Below are positions 57,123 to 64,000 of a DNA stretch of 64,000 nucleotides, piece by piece. This DNA comes from Halorarius litoreus (lineage in GTDB: Archaea; Halobacteriota; Halobacteria; Halobacteriales; Haloarculaceae), in contig NZ_CP101454.1 in the NCBI RefSeq assembly GCF_024362405.1, forward strand, positions 1,426,001 to 1,490,000, read 5' to 3'. How positions within the stretch are numbered: the first letter of the stretch is position 1; the number at the start of each line of letters is the position of its first letter. Position numbers and translations under genes: made by a program. The notes beneath the pieces were generated by a model. The model worked only from the letters and a program-made list of their open reading frames with translations, was not told the DNA's origin and did not search any database.

Positions 57123-58538
57123 TCAGTCGGCGGTCGCCGCGTCGACCGCACGGCGGAGCATCCCGTCTGACACCGAGTGCCGGTAGTAGGCGGCGAGCCC
57201 GACCGCCATGACGACGTTCGAGACGGTGACCGCCCAGAACACCGCGTGGACGCCGAACCCCAGCGCGAACGCGCCGGCGACGGCGATGGGAAGTCGAACC
57301 GCGTAGAACTGCAGCAGCGAGGCGACGAACGACACCCGGGTCCGGCGTGCGCCGTTGAACCCCGCTTCCAGCAGGTAGGCCGCCCCGATGGCGGGGTAGC
57401 CGTACGCGAGAATCGTGAGGTAGTCGACGGCGAACGCCGCCGCCTGCCCCGACAGCTCGGGGGCGAGCACCGCGATGATACCGCCCGGGACGAACCACTG
57501 GACGGCGCCGAGCACTGCGAGCACGGCGACGGCGAGCCCGGTCGCCGTCCACGTCGCGCGGTCCGCGCGTTCGGGGCGGTCGGCCCCGAGGTTCTGCCCG
57601 ACGACGCTCTGGACCGCCTGCTGGAAACTGATGGCCGGGACGAACGCCACCGTCGCGACCCGCGCGCCGACGTAGTAGGCGGCGATGCCCGCCGCGCCGC
57701 CGGCGAAGAACACGACGACGACCATCGCGAACCGTGCGGTCTGTCGCGCGAGCTGCTGGGCGGCGGTCGGGACGCCCACCTCGAGGAGTTCGCGCACGTC
57801 ACCGGCGTGGAGTCGGGCGGTCGGCCACGAGAACAGCCCCGGCCGTCGGTGCGACACCAGGAGTCCCGCGCCGAGTGCGAGTCCTGCCGCCCAGCCCGCG
57901 ACCGTCGCGAGTGCCGCACCCTGTACCTCGAGGCGGGGGAACGGGCCGATGCCGAAGATGAGCAGCGGGTCGAGGACGACGATGACGGCGACCGAGAGCG
58001 CGTTCATGTACAGCGAGGTCTTCGAGTCGCCGTGGGCGATGTAGACGTTCTCGATGACGTCAGAAACCGCCGCGAGGCTCAGGCCGAGCAGGAGCACCCG
58101 GAGATACGCGGCGGCGGTGTCACGCAACTGGACGCCGCCACCGGTGGTCGGGTCCATGCTCGCGAGCCAGGCGATGGCTGGCTCGGCGGCGACGTAGCCG
58201 GCCACGCCGAAGAGGGCGGCGACGCTCACGGCGACGAGCACGCCGTTGAACGCCGCACGCCGCGCGCCCTCGCTGTCGCCGCCACCGACGCGCTGGGAGA
58301 CGACGACCTGCGTGCCGACCATCGGCGCGAAGAACACGAGGGCGACGACCACCGCGTAGACGGGCATGGCCAGCCCGACCCCGGCGACCGCGTCGCCGCT
58401 CAGCCGCCCGAGCCAGAACAGGTCGATGACCTGCTCGGCGACCCGGACGAACCCCTGCGCGACGAGGGGGACCGCCAGGAGGAGCATCGCCTGCGTGAGG
58501 TTGCCCTCGGTGATGTCCTCCGAGGAGACGTCCAGCAT
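57123..58538 (-). CDS. MATE-family efflux transporter
   Basis: A 471-residue carrier of twelve helices in two MatE halves. Visible marks are LFWLGRLSGDAVAGVGLAMPV, GADRPERADRATWTATGL and GAAYLLEAGFNGARRTRVSF. Typically it exports drugs or metabolites driven by Na+ or H+. It starts with ATG directly after the leuS neighbourhood and reads leftward, as leuS does, with an 88-base gap. Confidence 0.92.
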   Translation of the reverse strand: MLDVSSEDITEGNLTQAMLLLAVPLVAQGFVRVAEQVIDLFWLGRLSGDAVAGVGLAMPVYAVVVALVFFAPMVGTQVVVSQRVGGGDSEGARRAAFNGVLVAVSVAALFGVAGYVAAEPAIAWLASMDPTTGGGVQLRDTAAAYLRVLLLGLSLAAVSDVIENVYIAHGDSKTSLYMNALSVAVIVVLDPLLIFGIGPFPRLEVQGAALATVAGWAAGLALGAGLLVSHRRPGLFSWPTARLHAGDVRELLEVGVPTAAQQLARQTARFAMVVVVFFAGGAAGIAAYYVGARVATVAFVPAISFQQAVQSVVGQNLGADRPERADRATWTATGLAVAVLAVLGAVQWFVPGGIIAVLAPELSGQAAAFAVDYLTILAYGYPAIGAAYLLEAGFNGARRTRVSFVASLLQFYAVRLPIAVAGAFALGFGVHAVFWAVTVSNVVMAVGLAAYYRHSVSDGMLRRAVDAATAD

Positions 58539-58626
58539 CCAGCCGAGATTCCGCTAGCTCGCACATCAAGTTTCGCAATCATTTCTGTCGGAGTGAACGA
58601 AACAGAGACGGGGCGAGCCGCCGTCG

Positions 58627-61296
58627 CTACTCGTGGATATCGATGGCCGGCCGCCCGGGTTCCGCGCGCTTCAGCACGTCGGCGTCGGCCTCGTCGGCGG
58701 GCAGCACGCGAACGTCGGCGTCGAACTCGCGTTCGAACAGCCACGCCGCCCGCTCCAGGGCGTCGAACTCCGAGTCGGGGTCGAGCGTCCGCACGAGCGC
58801 CTCGCGTTCGGCCTGCAGGTCCTGGCCGTAGTCGGCGGCGGCGTCGCCCTGCTCGCGGATCTCGTCGACCTGCATGATCTCACCGATGACGTTCGACGCG
58901 TCGGACTCGACGGCGATCTCCAGGGCCCGGAACTTCCACTCGGGCGTGACGACGATGTCGATGGCCTCTGGGTCCTCGATGCCCGCGACGCCCATGATGT
59001 CGCGGATGTCCTCCTGGGTGTTCTCCACCAGGCGGCGACGCTTCGCGGCCTCGTCGGGGTCGACCTCGACGGCGGGCCACTCGGCGTCGACGACGAAGCC
59101 GTCCTTGCCCAACTCGCTCCACAGCTCCTCACAGACGTGCGGGGCGACCGGCGACAGCAGGGTCACGACCGTCTCCAGGCCGCGCTGGAACGTCTCGGGG
59201 TGGACGGAGGTGCCGCCGTCTGCCGAAGGGCCGGCGGCGACGTCGCCGTACTCCCGGTACTGTCGCAGCGTCTTCGCCAGCCCCTGCGCCTCGCGCAGCG
59301 CGGTGTTGAACGTCAACGTCTCGTACTCCTCGGTGGCGACCGCGACTGCCGCGTCGGCCTCGTCGCGGACGTACGCGGCGACGGCGTCGTCCTCGCCCGT
59401 CGCCTCGTCGGGGTCGAACTCGGTCACCAGCTCGTACAGCCGGTCCAGGAACGCCCGGGTGGAGCGCACCCCCTGGTCCGACCAGTCGAACGCGCGCTCG
59501 GGCTGGGCGGCCTCCATCATGAACAGCCGCGCCGTGTCGGCGCCGTACTCCTCGACGATGCGCTGGGGGGAGACGGTGTTGCCCTTCGACTTGGACATCG
59601 CCTCGCCGTCGAGCTGGACCATCCCCTGTGCCAGCAGGTTCGTGAACGGCTCGCGGTGCTCCAGCATGTCCATGTCCGCGATGACCTTCGTGACGAACCG
59701 CGAGTACAGCAGGTGCATCACGGCGTGCTCGATGCCGCCGACGTACTGGTCGACGGGCATCCAGTCGTTCGCGCGGTCGACGTCGAACGGGGCCGAATCG
59801 AGGTCCGGTGCGACGTACCGCAGGAAGTACCACGAGGAGTCGACGAACGTGTCCATCGTGTCCGTCTCGCGGTGGGCGTCCTCGTTGCCACACTCCGGGC
59901 AGGTGGTGTGCTGCCACTCCGTCGCCTCGTCCAGCGGGTTGCCCGTCGTGTTGACGAACTCCGGGAGCTCGACCGGCAGGTCCTCTTCGGGCACCAGCAC
60001 GGGACCGCAGTCCGGGCAGTTGACCACGGGGATGGGCGTTCCCCAGTAGCGCTGTCGGGAGATGCCCCAGTCGCGCAGCCGGTACTGGACGTGGTCGTCG
60101 GCGCTCTCGATGTCGGCGGTCAGTTGCTCGCGCGCCGCCTCACTCTCCATCCCCGAATAGTCGCCGCTGTTCACCAGCACGCCGTCGTCGGTGAACGCCG
60201 CCTCCGAGACGTCGGGCACGTCGTCTTCGCTCGGCGCGATGACCGGCTCGATGTCGACGCCCATCTTGGTCGCGAAGGCGTGGTCGCGGTCGTCGTGGCC
60301 GGGGACGCCCATCAGCGCGCCCGTTCCCACGTCGGAGAGGACGAAGTCGGCGACGAACACCGGCACCTCCTCGCCAGTCGCGGGGTTCGTGGCCGTGAGG
60401 TCGGTCTCGACGCCATTCGGCTCGTCGCCGTCGGGGTCGGCCTCGTGCTCGATGAAGTGTGCCACCTCGTCGTCCTCCTCGGCCACCGCCTGCGAGATGG
60501 GGTGGTCGGGCGCCAGCGCGAAGAACGTCGCGCCGAAGATGGTGTCGATGCGCGTGGTGAACGCTTCGACCGGCTCGCCGTCGATCTCGAACTCCAGTCG
60601 GGCACCGGGCTGGCGACCGATCCAGTTGCGCTGCATCTGCCGGACGGAGTCGGGCCACCCTTCCAGCCGGTCGATGTCGTCGACCAATTCGTCCGCGTAC
60701 TCGGTGATCTTCAGGAACCACTGCTCCAGTTCGCGCTGTTCGACCGGGGTGTCACAGCGCCAGCACAGCTCCGCGTCGCCCTCGACCTGCTCGTCCGCCA
60801 GCACCGTCTCACAGGAGGGACACCAGTTGACGTCGGCAGCGCGCTGTTCGACCAGTCCCTCCTCGTGGAAGCGGCGGAACAGCCACTGGTTCCACTTGTA
60901 GTACTCGGGGACGCAGGTGGCGATCTCGCGCTCCCAGTCGTAGCCGAAGCCCATCGACCGCATCTGGCCGCGCATCGTGTCGATACAGTCGAACGTCCAG
61001 TCGGCGGGGTCGGAGTCGCGCTCCTTCGCGGCGTTCTCGGCGGGCAGGCCGAACGCGTCCCAGCCCATCGGGTGCAGCACGTCGTCGCCCCGCAGGCGCC
61101 GGTAGCGGGCGTAGGCGTCCGTGATGGTGTAGTTGCGGACGTGGCCCATGTGCAACTGGCCCGACGGGTAGGGGTACATCCCGAGCACGTACGTCGGGTC
61201 GTCGACGTCGTCGGGCGTGCGGTACACGGAGGCGTCGTCCCACGCCTCCTGCCAGCGTCGTTCGACCGTCGCGTGGTCGTAGCCGTCGTCGCTCAT
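58627..61296 (-). CDS. leuS: leucyl-tRNA synthetase
   Basis: An 889-residue class I synthetase charging tRNA-Leu. The HIGH-type signature HMGH is at 49-52 and the KMSKS loop reads AMSKSKGNT; the CP1 editing domain (residues about 225-420) contains the T-rich LDEATEWQ-type and GVPGHDDRDHAF segments that clear wrong aminoacyl-tRNA. The zinc region WCPSCETVLADEQVEG...CWRC and a second CPDCG...CPECGNED are typical. The layout is that of a bacterial/haloarchaeal LeuS rather than the long archaeal type. Very long antisense frame is a composition artefact. Confidence 0.96.
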   Translation of the reverse strand: MSDDGYDHATVERRWQEAWDDASVYRTPDDVDDPTYVLGMYPYPSGQLHMGHVRNYTITDAYARYRRLRGDDVLHPMGWDAFGLPAENAAKERDSDPADWTFDCIDTMRGQMRSMGFGYDWEREIATCVPEYYKWNQWLFRRFHEEGLVEQRAADVNWCPSCETVLADEQVEGDAELCWRCDTPVEQRELEQWFLKITEYADELVDDIDRLEGWPDSVRQMQRNWIGRQPGARLEFEIDGEPVEAFTTRIDTIFGATFFALAPDHPISQAVAEEDDEVAHFIEHEADPDGDEPNGVETDLTATNPATGEEVPVFVADFVLSDVGTGALMGVPGHDDRDHAFATKMGVDIEPVIAPSEDDVPDVSEAAFTDDGVLVNSGDYSGMESEAAREQLTADIESADDHVQYRLRDWGISRQRYWGTPIPVVNCPDCGPVLVPEEDLPVELPEFVNTTGNPLDEATEWQHTTCPECGNEDAHRETDTMDTFVDSSWYFLRYVAPDLDSAPFDVDRANDWMPVDQYVGGIEHAVMHLLYSRFVTKVIADMDMLEHREPFTNLLAQGMVQLDGEAMSKSKGNTVSPQRIVEEYGADTARLFMMEAAQPERAFDWSDQGVRSTRAFLDRLYELVTEFDPDEATGEDDAVAAYVRDEADAAVAVATEEYETLTFNTALREAQGLAKTLRQYREYGDVAAGPSADGGTSVHPETFQRGLETVVTLLSPVAPHVCEELWSELGKDGFVVDAEWPAVEVDPDEAAKRRRLVENTQEDIRDIMGVAGIEDPEAIDIVVTPEWKFRALEIAVESDASNVIGEIMQVDEIREQGDAAADYGQDLQAEREALVRTLDPDSEFDALERAAWLFEREFDADVRVLPADEADADVLKRAEPGRPAIDIHE

Positions 61297-61393
61297 GGAG
61301 AGATGTATTGTCGAATCGGAGTAGCGGCCCGGGCCTTAAGCTTTCCATCGGACAGTTGGCGTGGCGAGTGGCCTGGTGTACCTCCCGTCGGCG

Positions 61394-61411
61394 CCACGGC
61401 TAAGGCCGTGG
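61394..61411. other. perfect hairpin upstream of small membrane protein gene
   Basis: CCACGGC-TAAG-GCCGTGG (7-bp stem, 61394-61411) lies 17 bases before the ATG at 61429. It may be an operator or a 5' structure; nothing else supports a function. Confidence 0.35.
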
Positions 61412-61428
61412 GTCACCTACACACAGGT

Positions 61429-61680
61429 ATGAGTTCCGAGGACGAAAGCGCAGGTCCTGCGGCACGGCTCGTCGACACCGTCACCCCGGGGTACGTCGGT
61501 CGTCCGGACAGCGAGATGCACGCCATCGGGCTGCTGCTCGGTGGCATCATGCTCGTGGTCCTCATCCCGCTGCTGCCCTTCATCGCGGTGCTGTGGGCCG
61601 TCAACCGGCTCGCGAACGCGCGCCGCGGGACGGACCTCGACCCCAACTTCACCCGACAGGATAGAACGCGCCCGAGCTAG
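61429..61680 (+). CDS. 83-residue membrane protein
   Basis: A small protein with an acidic N terminus, RLVDTVTPGYVGRPDSEMHAIG, two adjacent hydrophobic segments (about 33-62) and a basic tail. Conserved-looking haloarchaeal protein of unknown function. Starts in a GGT-ATG context; its stop overlaps the convergent ornithine-cyclodeaminase-family gene by four bases. Confidence 0.75.
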   Translation: MSSEDESAGPAARLVDTVTPGYVGRPDSEMHAIGLLLGGIMLVVLIPLLPFIAVLWAVNRLANARRGTDLDPNFTRQDRTRPS

Positions 61681-62678
61681 AGCCGCGTGTCGACCAGTTC
61701 GAACGGGTAGCCGTTCCCTTTCTCGTTGGCGTGTTCGTAGACGACGTGTGCGGCGGCGACGTCCTGAATCGCCAGCCCCGTCGAGTCGAACACCGTGACG
61801 CCCTCGGGCCCACCCGCCTCACCTCGGCCAGCGACCGCGTCGGTGACGATCTCGCCGAGTTCGGCGTAGACATCGTCGTCGTCGAGCAGCCCCGCGCTCC
61901 ACGGGACGTTGATCTCGCCCGAGTGGGTACACTGCTCGTAGTCGTCGATGACGATGGTCGCGCCCGCGAGCAGGTCGTCGTCGAGTTCGTGTTTGCCGGG
62001 GGCGTCCGCGCCCATCGCGTTGACGTGGGTGTGCTCGCCGACGGCGTCGGCGGGGACGATGGGCGACTCGACCGGGGTGACGGTCGAGAGGACGTCGCAG
62101 GACGCGGCCTCCTCGATGGAGCCCGCGCGAACGTCGAACTCGGCCTCGAAGCGGTCGATGAACTTCGCGACGGCCTCCTCGCGCACGTCCGAGACGACAA
62201 CGGTGTCGATGTCACGGACCTCCGAAATCGCTTCGAGTTGGGTGTACGACTGGACGCCCGCGCCGACGATACCCAGCGACGTGGCGTCCGCGACGGCGAG
62301 GTGGTCGGTCGCGACGGCCGCCGCCGCACCGGTTCGCTTGCGCGTGAGTGTCGTCCCGTCCATGATCGCCAGGGGAAGCGCGTTCGTCGGGTCCGAGTAG
62401 ATCATCGTCCCCAGGACGGTCGGGAGGTCGAACTTCTCGGGGTTGTCCGTGTGGACGTTCACCCACTTGATGCCGGCGGCGTCCCAGTCACCGGCGTCCA
62501 TGTAGGCGGGCATCGACCGGAAGTCGCCGTTGTACTTCGGTAAGTCGATGTAGGACTTCGCGGGCATCTGCACGTCGCCGTGTTCGTACGCCGCGAACGC
62601 CTCCTCCAGCGCGGCGATGAGTTCCGGCATCCGGGCGTTCTCCGCCACGTCGGCCCGGTTCAACAGGAGTGTCTCCAT
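61677..62678 (-). CDS. ornithine cyclodeaminase / alanine dehydrogenase family protein
   Basis: A 333-residue NAD(P)-dependent enzyme of the mu-crystallin family. Substrate-binding segment MPAKSYIDLPKYNGDFRSMPAYM, IKWVNVHTDNP, catalytic RKRTGAAAAVATDHLA, and dinucleotide loop LGIVGAGVQSYTQLEAI. Archaeal members include alanine dehydrogenase (reversible pyruvate/ammonia) and ornithine cyclodeaminase; this sequence alone does not decide. ATG at 62678 (METLLLN) was preferred to an upstream TTG. Confidence 0.9.
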   Translation of the reverse strand: METLLLNRADVAENARMPELIAALEEAFAAYEHGDVQMPAKSYIDLPKYNGDFRSMPAYMDAGDWDAAGIKWVNVHTDNPEKFDLPTVLGTMIYSDPTNALPLAIMDGTTLTRKRTGAAAAVATDHLAVADATSLGIVGAGVQSYTQLEAISEVRDIDTVVVSDVREEAVAKFIDRFEAEFDVRAGSIEEAASCDVLSTVTPVESPIVPADAVGEHTHVNAMGADAPGKHELDDDLLAGATIVIDDYEQCTHSGEINVPWSAGLLDDDDVYAELGEIVTDAVAGRGEAGGPEGVTVFDSTGLAIQDVAAAHVVYEHANEKGNGYPFELVDTRL

Positions 62679-62765
62679 GGCCGGCAATACTTGCTCGCCG
62701 ACTTAGTTCCCGCTGGTTCCATGGTCGGGGCCCGCGCTTATGCCGCTCGCTCCCGTCACCCGAGT

Positions 62766-63584
62766 ATGCGCGCCGCGCTCGGGCTGTGCCTCCTGCTCTT
62801 ACTCGCGGGGTGTAACGCCACGGCGCCGGAGACGCCGACCCCGGAGACGACGGCCGCGCCGGTGCCCGGCGCCCCGGACGACTACCCGCCGGGCATCGAC
62901 GCGAGCGGCGTCGTCGACCCGGTCGCGCTCGCGAACGCGCACGGCGCCGCCACGGGCCGCCGCTACGTCGTCGTCTCGAACTACACCGTCCAGTATCCGA
63001 ACGGAACGCTCCGGTCGTCGGTCAGCCAGCGGTCGCGGGTGACAGCCGTCGAGTGGACCGCGACCGTCTCGGTCGGTGGCCGCCGACCCGGTGTCATCAG
63101 CAACACGCCCGCGACGGCGACGTTCTACTCCGACGGCCGGCTGCTCGTCGAGCGCATCCGCCGCGGGAACGAGACGAAGTATCTCTACATCCCACCACCG
63201 GAGTACAACGGCGGCAACGGCTTCTACAACTCGTTGCGGCGCCCGGTCCCGTACCGCGACCCGTGGGCGCTCACCGCCTCGCTCGACACCCGAACCCTCG
63301 GGGTCGACAACGGCTCTGCGGTCGTCGCCGCCGACGGTATCGCCGACCGGAGCCTGTTCACCGCCGTCGTCGACGTCGGTGACCCCGCGAACGTCTCCTA
63401 CCGGGCGACCGTCGCCTCCACGGGCCTGCTGCGCGACCAGCGGCTCACCTACGAGGGCGAACTGTTCGACGGGCCCGTCCGCGTCACGCGCACCATCAGC
63501 TACCGGCGGCTCGACGGGGGCGTCCAGCGACCGCCGTGGTTCGAGACGGCCAAGGTCCAGTCGGTTCGGAACGGCACGGTGTGA
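62766..63584 (+). CDS. haloarchaeal lipoprotein, unknown function
   Basis: A 272-residue protein. A short Sec signal ends in the lipobox LLLLLAGC (C16), giving a lipid-anchored surface protein. A Pro/Thr linker (TAPETPTPETTAAP) precedes a beta-rich domain (about 50-270) containing RRYVVVSNYTVQYPNGTLRSS and several N-x-S/T sequons. It resembles a recurring haloarchaeal outer-surface lipoprotein family of LolA/LppX-like shape, but that is a guess. No operon partner. Confidence 0.8.
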   Translation: MRAALGLCLLLLLAGCNATAPETPTPETTAAPVPGAPDDYPPGIDASGVVDPVALANAHGAATGRRYVVVSNYTVQYPNGTLRSSVSQRSRVTAVEWTATVSVGGRRPGVISNTPATATFYSDGRLLVERIRRGNETKYLYIPPPEYNGGNGFYNSLRRPVPYRDPWALTASLDTRTLGVDNGSAVVAADGIADRSLFTAVVDVGDPANVSYRATVASTGLLRDQRLTYEGELFDGPVRVTRTISYRRLDGGVQRPPWFETAKVQSVRNGTV

Positions 63585-63629
63585 CACACGACAGCGAGAC
63601 TGAAGTACGTGTATCGCCCTCTCTCAGCT

Positions 63630-64000
63630 ATGCCCGGGCCCGTGTTCCTCGCCGGCGAGACGGTCGACCTCCACCCTATCGAGGAAGAGGACCTCCCGTT
63701 CGTCCAGCGGCTCATCAACGACGAGCGGGTCCGCACGACCCTCGCCGCCTACGCCCCGAAGAACCGCCTGCAGGAGCAGGCGTGGCTCGAATCCCACGAC
63801 GACGACAACGTCCGGCTCCTCGTGTGCGTCGACGGCGACCTCGTCGGCACTATCGGCCTCAAACCCCCGAACGAGGTGTGGGGAACCGTCGAGATCGGCT
63901 ACATGATCGACCCCGACCGCTGGGGCAACGGCTACGCGACGGAGGCCGTCCGACTCGCCTGCGGCTACGCGTTCCGCGAGCGCCGCCTGAACAAGGTGTA
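63630..64000 (+). CDS. GNAT-family acetyltransferase, RimJ/RimL type (truncated by window end)
   Basis: The first about 123 codons of an acetyltransferase. ETVDLHPIEEEDLPFVQRLINDERVR is the typical RimL N terminus, and IDPDRWGNGYATEAVRLACGYAFRERRLNKV covers the acetyl-CoA loop and following helix. The gene continues past the window, where the usual total is about 180 residues. The acceptor is unknown; protein N-terminal acetylation is one option in this family. Confidence 0.88.
   Translation, partial: MPGPVFLAGETVDLHPIEEEDLPFVQRLINDERVRTTLAAYAPKNRLQEQAWLESHDDDNVRLLVCVDGDLVGTIGLKPPNEVWGTVEIGYMIDPDRWGNGYATEAVRLACGYAFRERRLNKV

Noticed and set aside
58633..61680. 1015-codon open frame antisense to leuS
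   Set aside because: It mirrors leuS codon bias (GNC codons read backward), has no domain similarity, and leuS is certain. Its last 83 codons are a real separate gene starting at 61429.

Overview
The window is a GC-rich piece of a haloarchaeal chromosome (class Halobacteria). The signs are an archaeal 23S-5S-tRNA-Cys(GCA) arrangement, strongly acidic predicted proteins, twin-arginine lipoprotein signals, many leaderless-looking starts about 30 bases after a TATA-like box, archaeal PriL, Hjc and Ski2-type helicase genes, and a long list of small proteins known only from haloarchaea. The genus cannot be fixed from the sequence alone. No insertion sequence, CRISPR array, prophage or replication origin was seen. 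Most of the window is a stable core region.

Layout. 1-1974: 3' part of 23S rRNA, a tRNA-like 23S-5S spacer, 5S rRNA and a terminator. 2121-3446: acyl-CoA dehydrogenase, then tRNA-Cys. 3753-7719: a GH3 glycosidase divergent from a glycosyltransferase-like gene. 7834-9585: a CPA2-type antiporter and a UspA protein. 9588-16550: a peptide/nickel-type ABC importer (small membrane protein, DppC, DppB, Tat lipoprotein and a fused double ATPase). 16682-24400: small haloarchaeal proteins, UspA-GNAT, dihydroorotase, a lipoate ligase-like protein, an archaeal LytM-fold protein, DoxX and a 28-residue membrane microprotein. 24397-30585: an Fe-S XPD/DinG-like helicase, an Asp/Thr-repeat surface protein, a YkgJ-type protein, an atypical SDR and small acidic proteins. 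30712-34296: a nuclease-fold candidate, then a three-gene block (small acidic protein, PHP phosphoesterase, mini zinc protein) framed by two inverted copies of a structured intergenic element. 34301-39821: NAD-dependent DNA ligase, TspO, a class V aminotransferase and an MFS carrier. 40004-49299: sulfur and methyl-cycle genes (metY-metX, SAH/MTA deaminase, SAH hydrolase), with hisG and a fibronectin-like surface protein between them. 49325-64000: an MBL hydrolase, Hjc, a SWIM protein, PriL, an SdpI-like protein, a Ski2/Sec63 helicase, a MATE exporter, LeuS, an ornithine cyclodeaminase-family enzyme, a lipoprotein and a truncated GNAT gene.

Functional links. MetX activates homoserine, MetY makes homocysteine from it, and AhcY and the amidohydrolase process the SAH left by methylation, so 40-49 kb holds much of a methionine/SAM cycle. 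LigA, Hjc, PriL and two SF2 helicases give the window a replication and repair character, but they sit in separate transcription units. The dpp cluster looks like one importer whose binding protein has its own promoter. The most unusual signals are the paired structured intergenic elements at 31.97-32.19 kb and 33.59-33.77 kb, the tRNA-like leader directly abutting 5S rRNA, an M48-family membrane protein whose zinc motif is erased, a LytM-fold protein in an organism without murein, and a 12-base direct repeat with two-turn spacing in front of a microprotein gene.
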